Positions 42,653 through 50,139 of a stretch of 64,000 bases of DNA are shown here, in pieces. The first letter of the stretch is position 1. Each line of letters starts with the position of its first letter. The translations under genes and the position numbers were made by a program. The stretch is taken from positions 62,001-126,000 of the forward strand of contig DATIQN010000051.1 in NCBI GenBank assembly GCA_035470785.1, read 5' to 3'. Below the pieces are notes generated by a model, which had not been told where the DNA came from, searched no databases, and worked only from the letters and a program-made list of their open reading frames with translations. The stretch is from Croceibacterium_B sp035470785 (lineage in GTDB: Bacteria > Pseudomonadota > Alphaproteobacteria > Sphingomonadales > Sphingomonadaceae).

Positions 42653-43708
42653 TTACAGCTTGAACCAGCGCTCGGCGTTTGTCTGGAAAAATTTCTTCTT
42701 CTGCTCGAACGGGATGTCGAGCTCGTCCATCCAGCGCACCTCGTCGGGGACGTACTGGTAGGGATAGTCCATGGCGTACATCACCCGGTCCTCGCCCATC
42801 ACCTCGATCATCAGCTTGATCGCCGGGCCGAAAGGGAGACCGCTGTTGGTCGCGAGGACGTTGGTGCGCATGTAGTGGAACAGGTCGTTCTGCAGCGGCT
42901 TGAGGCGCGGGTAGCGGCCGCTGCGCAAACCGGCCTTGTGCATGTAGTCGAGCCGGTAGAGCATGTGCGGCAGCCCCTCGCAGCCGTGGCCGAGCATCAG
43001 CTGCAGGTTGGGATAGCGATCGAACACTCCGGTCGTCATCAGCCGCATCGCGTGATAGCTGACCTCGACCGCGAAACCGAAGATCGCCCCGTCGAGCCCA
43101 GCGCCGACCATGTCCCCGATCATCTCGTCGGGCGGGCCCTGCGGGTGGATGTAAAGCGGCAGGTCGAGATCGGCGCACGCGCGCAGAATCGGGTCGAACT
43201 GCGGCTCGTCCAGGTAATGCCCTTGCGTATGGCTGTTGACCTGCACCCCGTGGAAACCGAGCTCTTCCTTGGCGCGGCGCAGCTCCCCAGCCGACCATTC
43301 GGGGTCGATCGGAGCGATCGCCGCCATGCCGTAGAACCGATCGGGGTATTTCTCGCACGCGGCCTTGAGCTGGTCGTTGCCGTCGCGGGCGATCTCCCGG
43401 GCTTCATCGGCGTCGTAAAGTGTTTGGGTGCCCGGGCTGGTCATCGCCAGCACCGCCTTGTCGATGCCGGTATCGTCCATCGCCTGGATGCGTAAGGGAC
43501 CCAGGTCGAGCAGCCGCTCGCGGATGAAGGTCGTCCGCTCGCTCGGACTTGTGCCGTAAAAGCCCCACAGGCTCATCGTGCCCTTGTCGGCACGGCCTTC
43601 CTTGATCTGGCGCATGATCGCGTCGAATTGCTGCTGGGTGGCAAAAGCCTCTTCTGTGGCGATGCGCAGGTAGCCGCGGTCGCCGCCGGTCTTGAGTTCG
43701 TGGGTCAT
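42653..43708 (-). CDS. ligW: LigW-like 5-carboxyvanillate decarboxylase
   Basis: Amidohydrolase-superfamily decarboxylase of 351 residues, collinear throughout with Novosphingobium LigW: ELKTGGDRGYLRIATEEAFAT, DKGTMSLWGFYGTSPSER, ITSPGTQ-like LAMTSPGTQ, NSHTQGHYLDEPQFDP, LDGAIFGF, KKKFFQTNAERWFKL. Predicted Mn ligands Glu19, His188 (LYIHP) and Asp314 (YAMDYPYQ) occupy the LigW positions I recall. LigW removes the 5-carboxyl of 5-carboxyvanillate, giving vanillate, the substrate of LigM. ATG at 43708 with AAGGA, 2 bp after the ALDH stop. A closely related substrate is possible. Confidence 0.85.
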   Translation of the reverse strand: MTHELKTGGDRGYLRIATEEAFATQQQFDAIMRQIKEGRADKGTMSLWGFYGTSPSERTTFIRERLLDLGPLRIQAMDDTGIDKAVLAMTSPGTQTLYDADEAREIARDGNDQLKAACEKYPDRFYGMAAIAPIDPEWSAGELRRAKEELGFHGVQVNSHTQGHYLDEPQFDPILRACADLDLPLYIHPQGPPDEMIGDMVGAGLDGAIFGFAVEVSYHAMRLMTTGVFDRYPNLQLMLGHGCEGLPHMLYRLDYMHKAGLRSGRYPRLKPLQNDLFHYMRTNVLATNSGLPFGPAIKLMIEVMGEDRVMYAMDYPYQYVPDEVRWMDELDIPFEQKKKFFQTNAERWFKL

Positions 43709-43710
43709 CG

Positions 43711-45141
43711 TTATCCTTCGTGAACTGCTTTGGTCACCATGCACGCGAGCACGCCTTCGGGCCCGTCCTCCGCGCCGTGGCCCGACCATTTGACGCCGCC
43801 GAACGGGCTGTCGGCGCCGCCGATCATGTGGCTGTTTATGCCGATCATGCCCGATTCGATCTCGGCGGCCAGCCTGCGCTGGCGCCGGGCGTCGCCGGTC
43901 CAGGCATAGGCGGCGAGGCCATAGGGCAGGCGGTTGGCCTCGGCGATCATGTCGTCCTCGTTGCGGAACGGATTGATCAGCGCGACCGGGCCGAACGGCT
44001 CCTCGTTCATGATGTCGGCGTCGAGCGGGATCTCGGAAAGGACCGAGGGGGCATAGAAGAACCCCCGGTTGCCGATCCGCTCCCCGCCGGCGCCGAGCTT
44101 GGCGCCCTTCTGCACGGCGTTGCCGATCAGCCGCTCCATCGCCTCGGGGCGACGGGCGTTGGCCATAGGGCCCATCGTCGTGCCGTCGGCCAGGCCGTCA
44201 CCGACGACTTGCGCCTTGGCACCTTCGATGAAGCCGTCACGGAACTTCTCGAACACGTTTTCCTGGACGATGAAGCGGGTCGGCGAAACGCAGACCTGGC
44301 CGGCGTTGCGGTACTTGCCGCCGACCGCAGTTGCGAGCGCCTTGTCGAAGTCGGCGTCGTCGAACACCAGCACCGGGCCGTGCCCGCCGAGCTCCATCGT
44401 GGTCCTCTGCATGTTCTCCGCCGCGAGCTTGGCAAGATGCTTGCCGACCACGGTCGAGCCGGTGAAGCTGAGCTTGCGGATTATCGGTGAGCCGAGCAGG
44501 TGGCGGCTGACCTCGTCGGGCACGCCGAACACCGCTTGCGCCACTTCCTTGGGCAGTCCGGCATCGAGCAGGCACTGCAGCACGCCGAGCGCCGAAGCGG
44601 GTGTTTCCTCGGCGCTCTTGAGGATCACCGAGCAGCCCGCGGCGATCGGCGCGCCGAGCTTGCGGCCGGGGTTGCCGAGCGGGAAGTTCCACGGCGCGAA
44701 GGCGGCGACCGGGCCGACCGGCTCGTGGCGAATGGTCGAGCGCATGCCCTCGGGCCGGACCAGCTCGCGGCCGTAAAGGCGGAAGACCTCGCCCGCGTAG
44801 AAGTTGAACAGGCCGACGTTCATCATCACTTCGATGCGGCTTTCAGCGAGCGGCTTGCCCTCTTCCATGGTGGCGATGCGGGCAAGGTCTTCCTGCCGCT
44901 CGACCATCAGCCGCGCCGCACCCTGGAGCACGGCCGCGCGTTCCTGCGGGGTCGACTTGCGCCAGATCGCGAAGCCCCTGGCCGCGACTTCGAGCGCACG
45001 GTCGAGATCGGCCGCCTCGGCCAACGGCAGCGCGCCGATCGCCTCGGCGGTGACCGGGTTGACCACGTCGAACGTCCGCCGGCCGCCGCCGGAGACTTTC
45101 TCGCCGTCGATGATCATGTGCAGGGAAGGGTATTGGGTCAT
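43711..45141 (-). CDS. Aldehyde dehydrogenase (first gene of the LigW/BFD operon)
   Basis: ALDH of 476 residues with Glu250 (MELGGHGPV) and catalytic Cys284 (NAGQVCVSPTRF), 34 residues apart, and FAPWNFPLGNP. It belongs to the succinate-semialdehyde/benzaldehyde dehydrogenase region of the family. With the benzoylformate decarboxylase-like enzyme in the same operon it forms the classic mandelate-pathway pair (MdlC/MdlD type), turning an arylaldehyde into the benzoate. ATG start. Upstream DNA (45142-45266) holds a palindromic repeat but no copy of the shared operator; readthrough from the SnoaL gene with site E may drive it. Confidence 0.92.
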   Translation of the reverse strand: MTQYPSLHMIIDGEKVSGGGRRTFDVVNPVTAEAIGALPLAEAADLDRALEVAARGFAIWRKSTPQERAAVLQGAARLMVERQEDLARIATMEEGKPLAESRIEVMMNVGLFNFYAGEVFRLYGRELVRPEGMRSTIRHEPVGPVAAFAPWNFPLGNPGRKLGAPIAAGCSVILKSAEETPASALGVLQCLLDAGLPKEVAQAVFGVPDEVSRHLLGSPIIRKLSFTGSTVVGKHLAKLAAENMQRTTMELGGHGPVLVFDDADFDKALATAVGGKYRNAGQVCVSPTRFIVQENVFEKFRDGFIEGAKAQVVGDGLADGTTMGPMANARRPEAMERLIGNAVQKGAKLGAGGERIGNRGFFYAPSVLSEIPLDADIMNEEPFGPVALINPFRNEDDMIAEANRLPYGLAAYAWTGDARRQRRLAAEIESGMIGINSHMIGGADSPFGGVKWSGHGAEDGPEGVLACMVTKAVHEG

Positions 45142-45169
45142 TCGGTTCTCACTTTCGGAGCAAATCGTT

Positions 45170-45247
45170 CCGTTCGTCCTGAGCTTGTCGAAGGACGGAT
45201 CGCCGAGGGGGGCGCCTTTCGTAGTTGGACAGGCTCACTACGAACGG
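45170..45247. repeat. Intergenic palindromic repeat element (sphingomonad type)
   Basis: CCGTTCGT (45170-45177) and ACGAACGG (45240-45247) are perfect terminal inverted arms; the inner part contains CCTGAGCTTGTCGAAGGACG, the core of a short palindromic repeat found many times in sphingomonad genomes. A shorter variant lies at 11164-11196. It is in the leader of the ALDH gene. Confidence 0.7.
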
Positions 45248-45266
45248 CTCTTGGGATGAGCTTGCG

Positions 45267-46046
45267 CTACCCCGTCACCGCCGCCGCGGCTTCGGCCTTC
45301 TTGCGAGCGGCGCGTTCCTCGTCGCGCTTCCTGTCACCTTCCCAGCGGTCGGCGACCATTTCCTCGCCAGTGATCGGATGCTTCATGTGGAAGGGAAGCA
45401 GCTTGTGCACCGGCCACAGCCAGTGGTCCTCGATCAGCTCGTCGGGACCCGACGGGTCTTGCGGGTAGAGCACTCGGATGAACGGCGTGTACTCCGGGTC
45501 GGTGTAAGCCCAGCCCTTGTCGAAATCGGCGTGCCAGTGCGGGAAGTAGTTGAGCACATGGATGCGCCACTTGCCGTCGGCGCCCTTCTTGTAGGTGTTC
45601 TCGTAAAGGCCGCCTTCCCACCACTGGCGCACGCCGAGACCGGCGGCTTCGTCGGTGTAATCCTTGTGACGGCCGGCCTGCATCGTCGAGCGGGCGCGCA
45701 TCTTAGCGGTGACGCCGTCGGGCTCGATGTCGACGATGTCCTGCAGCTGCGGGTGGTCGAGCAGGAAGCCGTCGATCGGGCCGTTGTTGTTATGTGTGAA
45801 GCGCTTGCGGAAGCGCTCGCAATAAAGCCGCCGTGCGCCTTCCTTGCCGCGCCACACGCCGCCGAAGAAGCGCACTTCGCAATCGTCGGTGAACAGGTCG
45901 ATCACCTGGTCGTACATGCACTTGTCGATCAGGTAGCCGTAGAGGAACTGCAGCTTGCGCACGTCGAGCTCGTCCTCGCGGCGCTGCAGGCGCTTCTCCA
46001 TCGCCTCGAGCTTGGACTCAAGCTGCGCGAGCTTGTCTTCGGACAT
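45267..46046 (-). CDS. SnoaL_4-like protein with coiled-coil N terminus
   Basis: NTF2-fold protein of 259 residues. The N-terminal 30 residues form a charged coiled coil (KLAQLESKLEAMEKRLQRRE) like the 30468 gene. The core reads KLQFLYGYLIDKCMYDQVIDLFTDD; Asp41 and His98 (FLLDHPQL) are 57 residues apart as in three other SnoaL proteins here. The C-terminal part ends in an Arg/Lys/Ala-rich tail. ATG 46046 with GGGAGAG; a GTG one codon earlier also exists. Operator site E begins 18 bp upstream. It precedes the ALDH/LigW/BFD operon by 126 bp. Reaction unknown. Confidence 0.84.
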   Translation of the reverse strand: MSEDKLAQLESKLEAMEKRLQRREDELDVRKLQFLYGYLIDKCMYDQVIDLFTDDCEVRFFGGVWRGKEGARRLYCERFRKRFTHNNNGPIDGFLLDHPQLQDIVDIEPDGVTAKMRARSTMQAGRHKDYTDEAAGLGVRQWWEGGLYENTYKKGADGKWRIHVLNYFPHWHADFDKGWAYTDPEYTPFIRVLYPQDPSGPDELIEDHWLWPVHKLLPFHMKHPITGEEMVADRWEGDRKRDEERAARKKAEAAAAVTG

Positions 46047-46063
46047 CACGACTCTCCCAAATT

Positions 46064-46082
46064 TTGTAAGTGTTGCTGACGA
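46064..46082. promoter_or_regulatory. Operator-like palindrome, site E
   Basis: TTGTAAGT-GTT-GCTGACGA, 18 bp upstream of the SnoaL ATG and just above its ribosome site, where a bound repressor would block transcription. Right half matches site D; left half matches B. Confidence 0.6.
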
Positions 46083-46117
46083 TTTGGGAGATATCGCCCG
46101 CCGCTGTCAACGGAAGA

Positions 46118-47539
46118 TCAGAGGCCGAGCTTCTCCAGCCGTTCGACTTCCTCGCGATAGGGGCCGATGCCGCGATACATGAACCAGGTCGCGGTCGGCA
46201 GGAAGATCACCGCGGTGATCAGGATCGCCTTCCACACCTGGTTCTCATCGACGACGACGTAGGTGCTGACCCAGCCGATCACGAAGCTGCCCATCGCGCC
46301 GAAGAAGGTGAACATGAACAGGTACAGCGCGCTGATCTGGCCGCGCTTCGCGTTGGGGGTGATGCGCTGCACGGCGGCGTTCTGCGCCGGCGCTCCGGCG
46401 AGGCCGAAAAAGATGCCGAGCGCCATCATTGTCAGCGCGAGATAACCGTTCGGCATCAGCGGCGTGGCGACGGTGCACACCGTCGTACAGGCGAAGATGA
46501 TCGCCGTCGCGCGAATGTTGGCGTCCTTGTAGCGCTTGCCGAGCCAGGTGACGAACACCCCGCCGACAGCGATGCCGGCGAGCATCACTACCAGCTGCAA
46601 CGAGCCAAGCAGCGCACCGGTTTCGGCCTCGCTCCAGCCGTAGGTCCGCTTCATGAACGGGATGCGCCAGGCAGGCAGTCCCTGGCTTTCGACCGCCGAC
46701 AATGCCAGCGCGGCGAACAGCGGAAGGAACACCTGCTTATGCTCCCAGATGGCCACCATTGCGTCCCAGCCCATGAACGCCGCCGCCTTGCGCCCGAACG
46801 AGGCGTCGTCGGGCACCAGCTTGTGTGCCTCGGGCGGGCTGCGCCGCGGCGGCTCCTTGACCAGTAGCATGATCAGGCCGGCGACGATGCCGAGCCCGCC
46901 GATGATCATCAGTACCAGCTGCCAGTTGAAGGTTTCTAGGCCGAGCACCGAAATCTTCGTCGGCATCTTCGCGGTCCACGCGATCATCTGCCCCCCGGCG
47001 ATGTTGCCGAGCGAGCTCCCGCCGATGTAGCCGAGCTGGATCAGCGCGAAGACCAACGGGATGCGGAAGGGCCGGAAGGCATCGTTGAGCAGCGAATACG
47101 AGCCCGGACCATTGGCCGAAACCGAGGCGCCGACGAACAGTCGGGAGCCGATCAGCTGGGCGAAGTTCTGGGCTAGGCCGCCGAGCGCCATGATCACGCC
47201 GAGCACCGAGATGCCGAGCGAGAGAACGTACTTGCGCGGGTAGATGTCGACCAGCCGGGCCAGCGGAACGCCGACGATAACAAAGGCGATGACGCTGGCA
47301 GGCCCGAGCACGAAGCCGAGCGTGGCATCGGAGATGCCGAAGCTGGTCTTCATCCGCTCGGCGAGCATCGCGAACACGGTCTGGTCGAAGAACATCGTGA
47401 ACGTCGCGAAGATGATCGCGAACAGCGCGAACCAACCGGCCCCCTCGGCGGGCCAGGGTTGAGTGCTGGCACCCGGGTCCCCCGCCATCCCATTCTCGGC
47501 TTCGGCCACCATTCCCGGACCGGTCGGCGCAATCGCCAT
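46118..47539 (-). CDS. MFS transporter
   Basis: Major facilitator of 473 residues. An N-terminal tail precedes helix 1 (GWFALFAIIFATFTMFFDQTVFAML); the loop motif is VPLARLVDIYPRKYVL, and the second half has VTWLGKRYKDANIRA. It resembles the spinster-like transporters used for aromatic and hydroxy acids by sphingomonads. ATG start. It is divergent from the tandem SnoaL genes with a weak operator-like site (F) between, and ends 35 bp from site E. Confidence 0.89.
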   Translation of the reverse strand: MAIAPTGPGMVAEAENGMAGDPGASTQPWPAEGAGWFALFAIIFATFTMFFDQTVFAMLAERMKTSFGISDATLGFVLGPASVIAFVIVGVPLARLVDIYPRKYVLSLGISVLGVIMALGGLAQNFAQLIGSRLFVGASVSANGPGSYSLLNDAFRPFRIPLVFALIQLGYIGGSSLGNIAGGQMIAWTAKMPTKISVLGLETFNWQLVLMIIGGLGIVAGLIMLLVKEPPRRSPPEAHKLVPDDASFGRKAAAFMGWDAMVAIWEHKQVFLPLFAALALSAVESQGLPAWRIPFMKRTYGWSEAETGALLGSLQLVVMLAGIAVGGVFVTWLGKRYKDANIRATAIIFACTTVCTVATPLMPNGYLALTMMALGIFFGLAGAPAQNAAVQRITPNAKRGQISALYLFMFTFFGAMGSFVIGWVSTYVVVDENQVWKAILITAVIFLPTATWFMYRGIGPYREEVERLEKLGL

Positions 47540-47599
47540 TCACTCTACTCCCCATCGGACCCGTCTTTCGCGGGCCTTCGTGAATCTGCTTGCGGCGGT

Positions 47600-47618
47600 T
47601 TGTAGGCAGCGAATAGAC
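47600..47618. promoter_or_regulatory. Weak operator-like palindrome, site F
   Basis: TTGTAGGC-AGC-GAATAGAC: the left half matches the shared motif at 7 of 8 positions, the right half at only 5. It lies in the 144-bp divergent region between an MFS gene and the tandem SnoaL/LigD-like SDR genes. Could be a chance match. Confidence 0.3.
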
Positions 47619-47683
47619 AAAGGCGAAGAAAAAAGTTGTCGCCAGATGTGGCGCGTACCAGCGTCTCGGGGAGAGAGAATCAC

Positions 47684-48280
47684 ATGCCGAAAATGATCGC
47701 TCGCGCGGCGCTTGCCGCCGCCGCCCTTACCCTTGCCGGAGTTCCCACGATGAGCGCAGACGCGAAGCAGCCGACTTATGCCAGAACTTATGCCGAGGAC
47801 CGCGCCGAGATCGAGGACCTGATGGCGCGCTACCTGTTCGCGATCGATTACTTCGACTGGGATTCCTACGTCGAGACCTTCGCCCCTGACGGCGAGCTTA
47901 CCTTTGCCAGCGGCACCTCGAAGGGGCGCGACGCGATCCGCGCCGCGGTGACCAGCTTCAGCAGCCGGATCGGCCAGTTCTACCACACCGAGGACGGCAA
48001 GCCGGCCAAGCTGCGCCACGTGGTGCTGCAATCGTCGATCCGCGTCGAGGGGACCCATGCCTGGGGCCGCACGCTGTGGGTCGAGATGGCCAACCACGGT
48101 CCCGGCGACACCATGAAGATGGGAACATACGGCATCTACGAGGACGAGTTCGTCAAGCTCGGCGGGCACTGGTTCATCGCCAAGCGCAACGTGCTCAACG
48201 AGTTCATCAAGGGGCGCAATTCGGGGCCCGGCAACCCTGTGCGCGATATGGACGCGGCTGCCGAGGCCTTGAAGAAGTGA
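47684..48280 (+). CDS. Exported SnoaL_4-like protein (LinA/BaiE-like dyad)
   Basis: SnoaL-fold protein of 198 residues with an apparent signal peptide (AARAALAAAALTLAG-type, cleavage about residue 26, SADA). The core YAEDRAEIEDLMARYLFAIDYFDWDSYVETFA has Asp55, and His112 (KLRHVV) is 57 residues later. About half of the residues match the next gene, so the two are a tandem duplication with one exported and one cytosolic copy. ATG with GGGGAGAGAG. The dyad suggests an elimination or dehydration step; LinA works on a chlorinated ring in the periplasm-facing cytosol, so the secreted copy here is unusual. Confidence 0.85.
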   Translation: MPKMIARAALAAAALTLAGVPTMSADAKQPTYARTYAEDRAEIEDLMARYLFAIDYFDWDSYVETFAPDGELTFASGTSKGRDAIRAAVTSFSSRIGQFYHTEDGKPAKLRHVVLQSSIRVEGTHAWGRTLWVEMANHGPGDTMKMGTYGIYEDEFVKLGGHWFIAKRNVLNEFIKGRNSGPGNPVRDMDAAAEALKK

Positions 48281-48765
48281 GCTACGCCGAGGATCGCGCC
48301 GAGATCGAAGACCTGATGGCGCGGTACCTGTTCGCGATGGATTACCACGACGCCGACACTTACGCTGAATGCTTCGCCGAGGACGGCGAGCTCGACTGGG
48401 CGATGGGCGTGGCGAAGGGGCGCGAGGCGATCCGCGCCGAGGCGCTTTCGTTCAAGGAGCGGATCGGCGAGATCTTCAAGGACAGCGAGGGGCGGCCCGC
48501 CAAGCTGCGCCACGTGGTCGCCCAGAAGGCAATCCGTGTCGAGGGCGACCGCGCGTGGAACACCGGGTTCTGGTTCGAGATGACCAACGGCGGCCCCGAC
48601 GGTTCGATCGCCTTGCCGAGCTTCGGCGTCTACGAGGACGCGCTCGCGCGGGTCGGGGGCCGCTGGCTGTTCACTCGGCGCAAGATCTACAACGAGTTTC
48701 TGCCCGGACGCGAGTCAGGCCCGGTCAATCCCGTCCTTGCGATGGATGCCGCACCCGCAAAGTGA
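48277..48765 (+). CDS. Cytosolic SnoaL_4-like protein, tandem duplicate
   Basis: SnoaL-fold protein of 162 residues, beginning MSYAEDRAEIEDLMARYLFA without a signal peptide. Asp22 and His79 (KLRHVV) form the family pair. It starts at a GTG overlapping the previous stop (GTGA), so expression is coupled. The paralogue upstream shares about half of its residues. It is followed 10 bp later by a LigD-like SDR, a plausible reaction partner. The active site seems intact; substrate unknown. Confidence 0.85.
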   Translation: MSYAEDRAEIEDLMARYLFAMDYHDADTYAECFAEDGELDWAMGVAKGREAIRAEALSFKERIGEIFKDSEGRPAKLRHVVAQKAIRVEGDRAWNTGFWFEMTNGGPDGSIALPSFGVYEDALARVGGRWLFTRRKIYNEFLPGRESGPVNPVLAMDAAPAK

Positions 48766-48775
48766 GAGGATCACG

Positions 48776-49690
48776 ATGATCGATTTCGCCGGCCGCACGG
48801 CCTTCGTCACCGGAGGCGCCAACGGCGTCGGCATCGGCATCGTTCGAAACCTGCTCGAGGCGGGGGCCAAGGTCGCCGTCGCCGACATCCGCCAGGATTC
48901 GATCGACCAGGCCCTCGCGACGCTCGACAATCGCGAGGTCATGGGCATCCAGCTCGACGTCCGCAGCCGAGAGGGTTTCGCGGCCGCCGCCGACGAGGTG
49001 GAGAAGAAGTTCGGGCCGGTCAGCCTGGTGTTCAACAACGCCGGCGTGAACCTGTTCCAGCCGATCGAGGACAGCTCGTACGACGACTGGGACTGGGTCC
49101 TCGGGGTCAATCTCGGGGGCGTAATCAACGGAGTGATGACCTTCGGCCCGCGGATGAAGGCGCGCGCACAAGCGGGCGAACTGAATGGCGGGCACATCAC
49201 CAACACCGCCAGCATGGCGAGCTTCATCGGCAGCGGCAGCCCCGGCATCTACAACACCAGCAAGTTCGCGGTGCGCGGCCTGAGCTATTCGCTGCGTCAC
49301 TCGATGTACCAGTACGGCATCGGCGTCTCGTGCGTGCATCCGGGCCTCGTGAAGAGCTACATCTACGCCAGCGATGATGTCCGCCCCGACGAGCTCAAAG
49401 GCGCGATGAAGCCGGTCGACAAGGCGATGGTCGACCGGCTCGCCGGCGTGCACAAGTTCGGCATGGAGCCCGACGTGATCGGCGCGCGCATCCTCGACGG
49501 CATCCGCGAGAACCGCGCGAACATCTTCACCCATCCGGATCACAAGGAAGAGGTGCGGGAAATCTTCGACGAGATCCTGGCGGACTATCGCGACTACCCG
49601 AAGGACCCGGGCTTCGACCAGCGCGTAGCCTTCGAAAAGATCCGCCGCGACAACTTTGCCGAGACCCGGCGCAAGGCGCGTGAGATCTGA
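48776..49690 (+). CDS. LigD-like short-chain dehydrogenase
   Basis: SDR of 304 residues, second LigD-type enzyme in the window: TGGANGVGIG, LVFNNAGVNLF, YDDWDWVLGVNLGGVINGVM (LigD: YDDFDWIIGVNLNGVINGMV), Tyr159-x3-Lys163, and KFGMEPDVIGARIL like LigD. C-alpha alcohol oxidation is the expected type of reaction. ATG with GAGAGGA just upstream. It is the last gene of the tandem SnoaL operon. It is only moderately similar to the one at 31240, so the two probably serve different stereoisomers or substrates, as LigD/LigO do. Confidence 0.87.
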   Translation: MIDFAGRTAFVTGGANGVGIGIVRNLLEAGAKVAVADIRQDSIDQALATLDNREVMGIQLDVRSREGFAAAADEVEKKFGPVSLVFNNAGVNLFQPIEDSSYDDWDWVLGVNLGGVINGVMTFGPRMKARAQAGELNGGHITNTASMASFIGSGSPGIYNTSKFAVRGLSYSLRHSMYQYGIGVSCVHPGLVKSYIYASDDVRPDELKGAMKPVDKAMVDRLAGVHKFGMEPDVIGARILDGIRENRANIFTHPDHKEEVREIFDEILADYRDYPKDPGFDQRVAFEKIRRDNFAETRRKAREI

Positions 49691-49728
49691 CGGTTGCCAT
49701 TCAGCTTGGCTGGGCTAGGGCGTTGGCC

Positions 49729-50088
49729 ATGATACGAACCATCATCGCCGCCTCGCTCGCGCTGGCCGCGGCGCCCGCCATTGCCCAGCAGCCCACGCCG
49801 CAACTGAACGACGAGCAACGCACCTTGCTGCATTGCTCGGCCACGTTCGCGCTCGTCTCGGGCCGCCAGCACGCCGGTGACAAGGAGGCGCTCGCGTTCC
49901 CCGACGTCACCCGGCGCGGGCGCGAATACTTCGTCCGGGCGCTGGTCCAGCTGATGGACGATGCCGGCCTCGATCACGACGCGGTCGCCAAGCTGGTCCA
50001 GGTCGAGGCCGCGGGTCTGCAGAATTCGGCCGACCTGTACAAGCAGATGCCCGCCTGCCTGGCCTCGCTGCAAGCCTCGGGATTGTAA
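49729..50088 (+). CDS. Small exported protein of unknown function
   Basis: Unrecognised protein of 119 residues with a clear signal peptide (about residues 1-19, ending PAIA-Q). The mature part has two cysteines (LLHCSATFA and QMPACLASL) that may bond, and helical content. A similar layout (Cys near the start and CLA near the end) occurs in several uncharacterised alphaproteobacterial periplasmic proteins. The ATG at 49729 is preferred over the TTG at 49723. It stands alone between the SDR and the GST gene. Confidence 0.75.
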   Translation: MIRTIIAASLALAAAPAIAQQPTPQLNDEQRTLLHCSATFALVSGRQHAGDKEALAFPDVTRRGREYFVRALVQLMDDAGLDHDAVAKLVQVEAAGLQNSADLYKQMPACLASLQASGL

Positions 50089-50139
50089 CCTCAAGCGAGC
50101 AGTAGACGCGCCGCGCAGCTTGCGGCATGGCGAGCCGCC

